From: Choristoneura fumiferana
Taxonomy: Eukaryota; Arthropoda; Insecta; Lepidoptera; Tortricidae
Length of the DNA stretch: 64,000 nt
Direction: 5' to 3'
NCBI RefSeq assembly: GCF_025370935.1
Contig: NC_133496.1
Coordinates: 1,215,081-1,279,080 of the forward strand
Both the position numbers and the translations under genes were made by a program. Each line of letters starts with the position of its first letter. Position 1 is the first letter of the stretch. This document shows, in pieces, positions 62,160-64,000 of the stretch. The notes under the pieces were generated by a model. That model did not search any database. It was not told where the DNA came from and saw only the letters and a program-made list of their open reading frames with translations.

Positions 62160-62440
62160 AAAAGTTCTAGAATGGAGGACGTCCAACGGAAGATGGACGG
62201 ATGACATTAACCTCCTAACGCCCAGAGTCCTTTATAAAGGACTTATTGTAATTTGAACTTCAAACTCTATCATAAATGACATAAAGTTTGATGTTCATAT
62301 ATAAAAAAATTGTCTTGGGCTTTACGAGGTTAAAACAGAAGGCTCACGGTGGATGCAGGCCGCTTCCAACCGAAGCAACTGAAAGTCTATGGGGGAACCC
62401 TATGTCCAACAGTGGACGTTCTAACGTCTGATTTGAGGAT
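62160..62440 (+). pseudogene. RTE-like LINE C-terminus split by a MITE
   Basis: 'GGAGGACGTCCAACGGAAGA' and 'GATGGACGGATGACATTAA' (62176-62210) join 'GGCTCACGGTGGATGCAGGC' and 'CCAACAGTGGACGTTCTAAC' (62340-62428). This gives the usual 'GRPTEDGRMT..GSRWMQA' region and tail. It contains stops and a small (GAT)n end. Confidence 0.7.
62211..62329. mobile_element. TTAA-flanked MITE (piggyBac-like)
   Basis: TTAA occurs at 62207-62210 and 62330-62333. The ends 'CCTCCTAACGCCCAGAG' and 'TTGGGCTTTACGAGG' are inverted. TTAA is the target of piggyBac transposases, so I infer a non-autonomous piggyBac-type element (119 bp). Confidence 0.85.
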
Positions 62441-62447
62441 GATGAAT

Positions 62448-62490
62448 GTAATGCAACATGTACGATTTTTTTAGCAGATCTAAACTAGGA
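62448..62490. mobile_element. Fam-M MITE end fragment
   Basis: 'AATGTAATGCAACATGTACG' and 'AGCAGATCTAAACTAGG' match the right arm of Fam-M. Confidence 0.5.
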
Positions 62491-62784
62491 TTACTAAACA
62501 TTGTAACAACAGGATCCAAACTTATTCAAGGAGCTTTTTTATAATTAGCTAGGATTATCTTTACACTGGACTGTTCACGTAGGTTTAACTCAACCCCTAG
62601 CCCCCAGCTACCCCTAAATCACGCTTCTTGAGTCTTTACGGCTTGCTCGCTTTACTGCTGAGTTATACCGTTATGCTGTTTCTGTAGTTTTATGTCCCGG
62701 AGCGATTTGGAGACGTTTTATGACTCGCGGATGATGCACGCTCTTAATACGCTTCAGCGCTTAAAGTAAGGCTCTTTACACTAG

Positions 62785-62945
62785 ATATATGCGAGGATGT
62801 GATGCGAAGAATGTGTTTTTCATGAACTAATAGAAACGGTTTATTCGCCTCGCTCCGCTCAGTTGTTTCCACGAGAGATGTGCTGTGCGAGTGTAGGTAA
62901 ATGAAGCGTTTCTATTGGTTAATGAAAAACACATGATCCTTTGCT
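62785..62945. mobile_element. Fam-D MITE, best copy
   Basis: 'GTGTTTTTCATGAACTAATA' with 'GAAACG' is mirrored by 'CGTTTCTATTGGTTAATGAA' and 'AAACACAT'. The centre is 'CCTCGCTCCGCTCAGTTGTT' and 'GAGAGATGTGCTGTGCGAG'. Confidence 0.7.
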
Positions 62946-63544
62946 TGAGAAGCCATTTGGCAGACTACTATAGTTCGCATTTTTGGCGAAGATTCGGGTT
63001 ATTACTGTTTTTTTCAATCTGTTCTAATTGCAATGTAACTTAAGCGAAACAATTTAAAGACAAAGTTAATTAAATTCCATGAATGGAAACGATAGCATTT
63101 ACCAATTTACTTATGCTTATTATATTTTCTGTGTGAATTAATCCAATATTTACTAGAAGGCAATATTGAACCAAAAAAGATCTTTCTTTTCGGCAATTCC
63201 TTCATTTCTTCCTATACACCATTATTTACGCGTAATATTTTCATGATTAAGATGAAGTCCAAATACCCATATTTCGCTGTACATCAGAAAAAAATGTGTT
63301 TGAACTCGTGTTTATTACGCCGTACGTACATCGGAAAGCTCTCAGGACAATATTGATATTAGCAGGATGTTTTTCAGCAAAAGTCTTATTAAAAACATTG
63401 TTTGTTTGGGATGTGTCCTAGTTTCGGAATTTCCGGAAAATAATGCTTTGAAAAGAACGTTTTGCAATCCAGCCAGCCGACCGGTTCAGTGATAAGCAGT
63501 TTATTTGCTCGGTTTCTGCGACTGACTTAAACGTGTGCTTCCGG
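62946..63544. other. unassigned sequence
   Basis: No recognised element. A 74-codon minus frame at 63418-63642 runs into Fam-B and is not supported. Confidence 0.4.
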
Positions 63545-63747
63545 TAGTATGGTGAACGGTTGTGTTGCTCTGAAGATGAGCTCTGTTGAGTTTGAAACGC
63601 GTCATTGCAGTGTGGTGTTGGTGATAGATGGGTTTGTGTCATTTGTGTGTGTTATAGTGCAGGTGGAGGAACTGCATGAACACATATTTTTTGCATTAAC
63701 GTAGCTATCATGAGGTCGCGGGTGAGCAAATTAATTATTTCAGTTTA
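63545..63747 (+). mobile_element. Fam-B copy
   Basis: 'AGTATGGTGAACGGTTGTGT', 'GAAGATGAGCTCTGTTGAGT', 'TGATAGATGGGTTTGTGTCA' and 'GAGGTCGCGGGTGAGCAAAT' follow the order of the 18.97-kb copy. The 'TTTATTGAATCAGGC' end is missing. Confidence 0.8.
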
Positions 63748-63799
63748 TTATAATATGTAAGCGTAGTAGTATTCTTGGTTTACTAATGTTTCAGCGAAA

Positions 63800-63960
63800 A
63801 ATATTTAGCAAATTATTAGCTCCCAAACTATTAATCCCATATTTTTATTTAGGCGAAATGTTATTTCCCAACTCAACGTTTCGCACTGATATCATTTCCC
63901 AACTAATGATTTGATAAATTATTATTATGCAAATTATTACCTGGATTTTTTTAAGATGTC
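63800..63960. repeat. phrase-iterated region, possible PIT left end
   Basis: 'ATTAGCTCCCAAACTATTAA', 'TTATTTCCCAACTCAACG' and 'ATCATTTCCCAACTAATGAT' are variants of one phrase, with 'GCAAATTATTA' recurring. The other end would lie past the window. Confidence 0.4.
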
Positions 63961-64000
63961 ATTTATGTTTTCGTCAAATATATTGATTGGCATACGTTAA

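Overview
The window reads as intergenic or intronic DNA from a lepidopteran (moth or butterfly) nuclear genome. The evidence is the repeat content: tRNA-derived SINEs with (ATG)n or (ATTT)n tails, RTE, CR1/Jockey-type and restriction-like-endonuclease (RLE) LINE remnants, many short palindromic MITEs, and short TTAGG tracts (TTAGG is the lepidopteran telomere repeat). The longest open frame is 184 codons and is the antisense of a dead reverse transcriptase. I see no host protein-coding gene, rRNA, intact tRNA gene or CRISPR array. One possible 32-nt micro-exon lies at 3268-3299. Family labels below are my own, because no repeat library could be searched.

Labels: SINE1 (head near 'CTTGTGCAAGGTC', tail 'CTTACCATCAGGAGACCCAC'); SINE-A (tRNA-like head, tail 'GACTAGGTCAATTGGTGTCA'); SINE-C (tRNA-like head, tail 'TATAGGCTGGGATGATGATG'); SINE-F (tRNA-like head 'GTAGTGTAGGGGTATAGCAC'); LINE-E (3' end 'TTTACTGAATAAATCATTTG'); Fam-B ('GCGGGTGAGCAAGGAA' / 'GGCGTTACTTTGCGGAGGTC'); Fam-D, M, V and W (small repeats with two or more copies here); PIT (phrase-iterated TIR elements, whose ends are built of one short degenerate phrase repeated many times).

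Layout. 0-12 kb: palindromic MITEs, an RTE LINE end at 3.5 kb, and a SINE1 split by a LINE end at 7.9-8.5 kb. 12.6-14.0 kb: a four-level nest (Fam-B, PIT-like TIR element, solo LTR, SINE-C), each of the three insertions with its own target duplication. 14-32 kb: scattered SINEs, LINE ends and MITEs, with several more nested insertions. 32.6-33.4 kb and 46.9-47.8 kb: two nearly identical copies of one PIT element, in opposite orientation. 33-46 kb: SINE-A copies split by other elements, a tandem dimer of an RTE end, and a complex (GT/CGTG) microsatellite. 48-55 kb: RLE-LINE C-terminus, a VNTR with A-B-A-B-A order inside a retroelement tail, a perfect 43-bp hairpin, and a PIT element with an internal TTAGG-bearing minisatellite. 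55.55-61.01 kb: a 5.46-kb composite bounded by perfect 40-bp inverted repeats and holding two opposed broken copies of one RLE-type LINE. 61-64 kb: a TTAA-flanked MITE inside an RTE remnant, plus small repeats.

Nothing here works as a pathway. The biology is transposition history: the nests date insertions relative to each other. The most unusual signal is the PIT class with a shared TTAGG-containing core.
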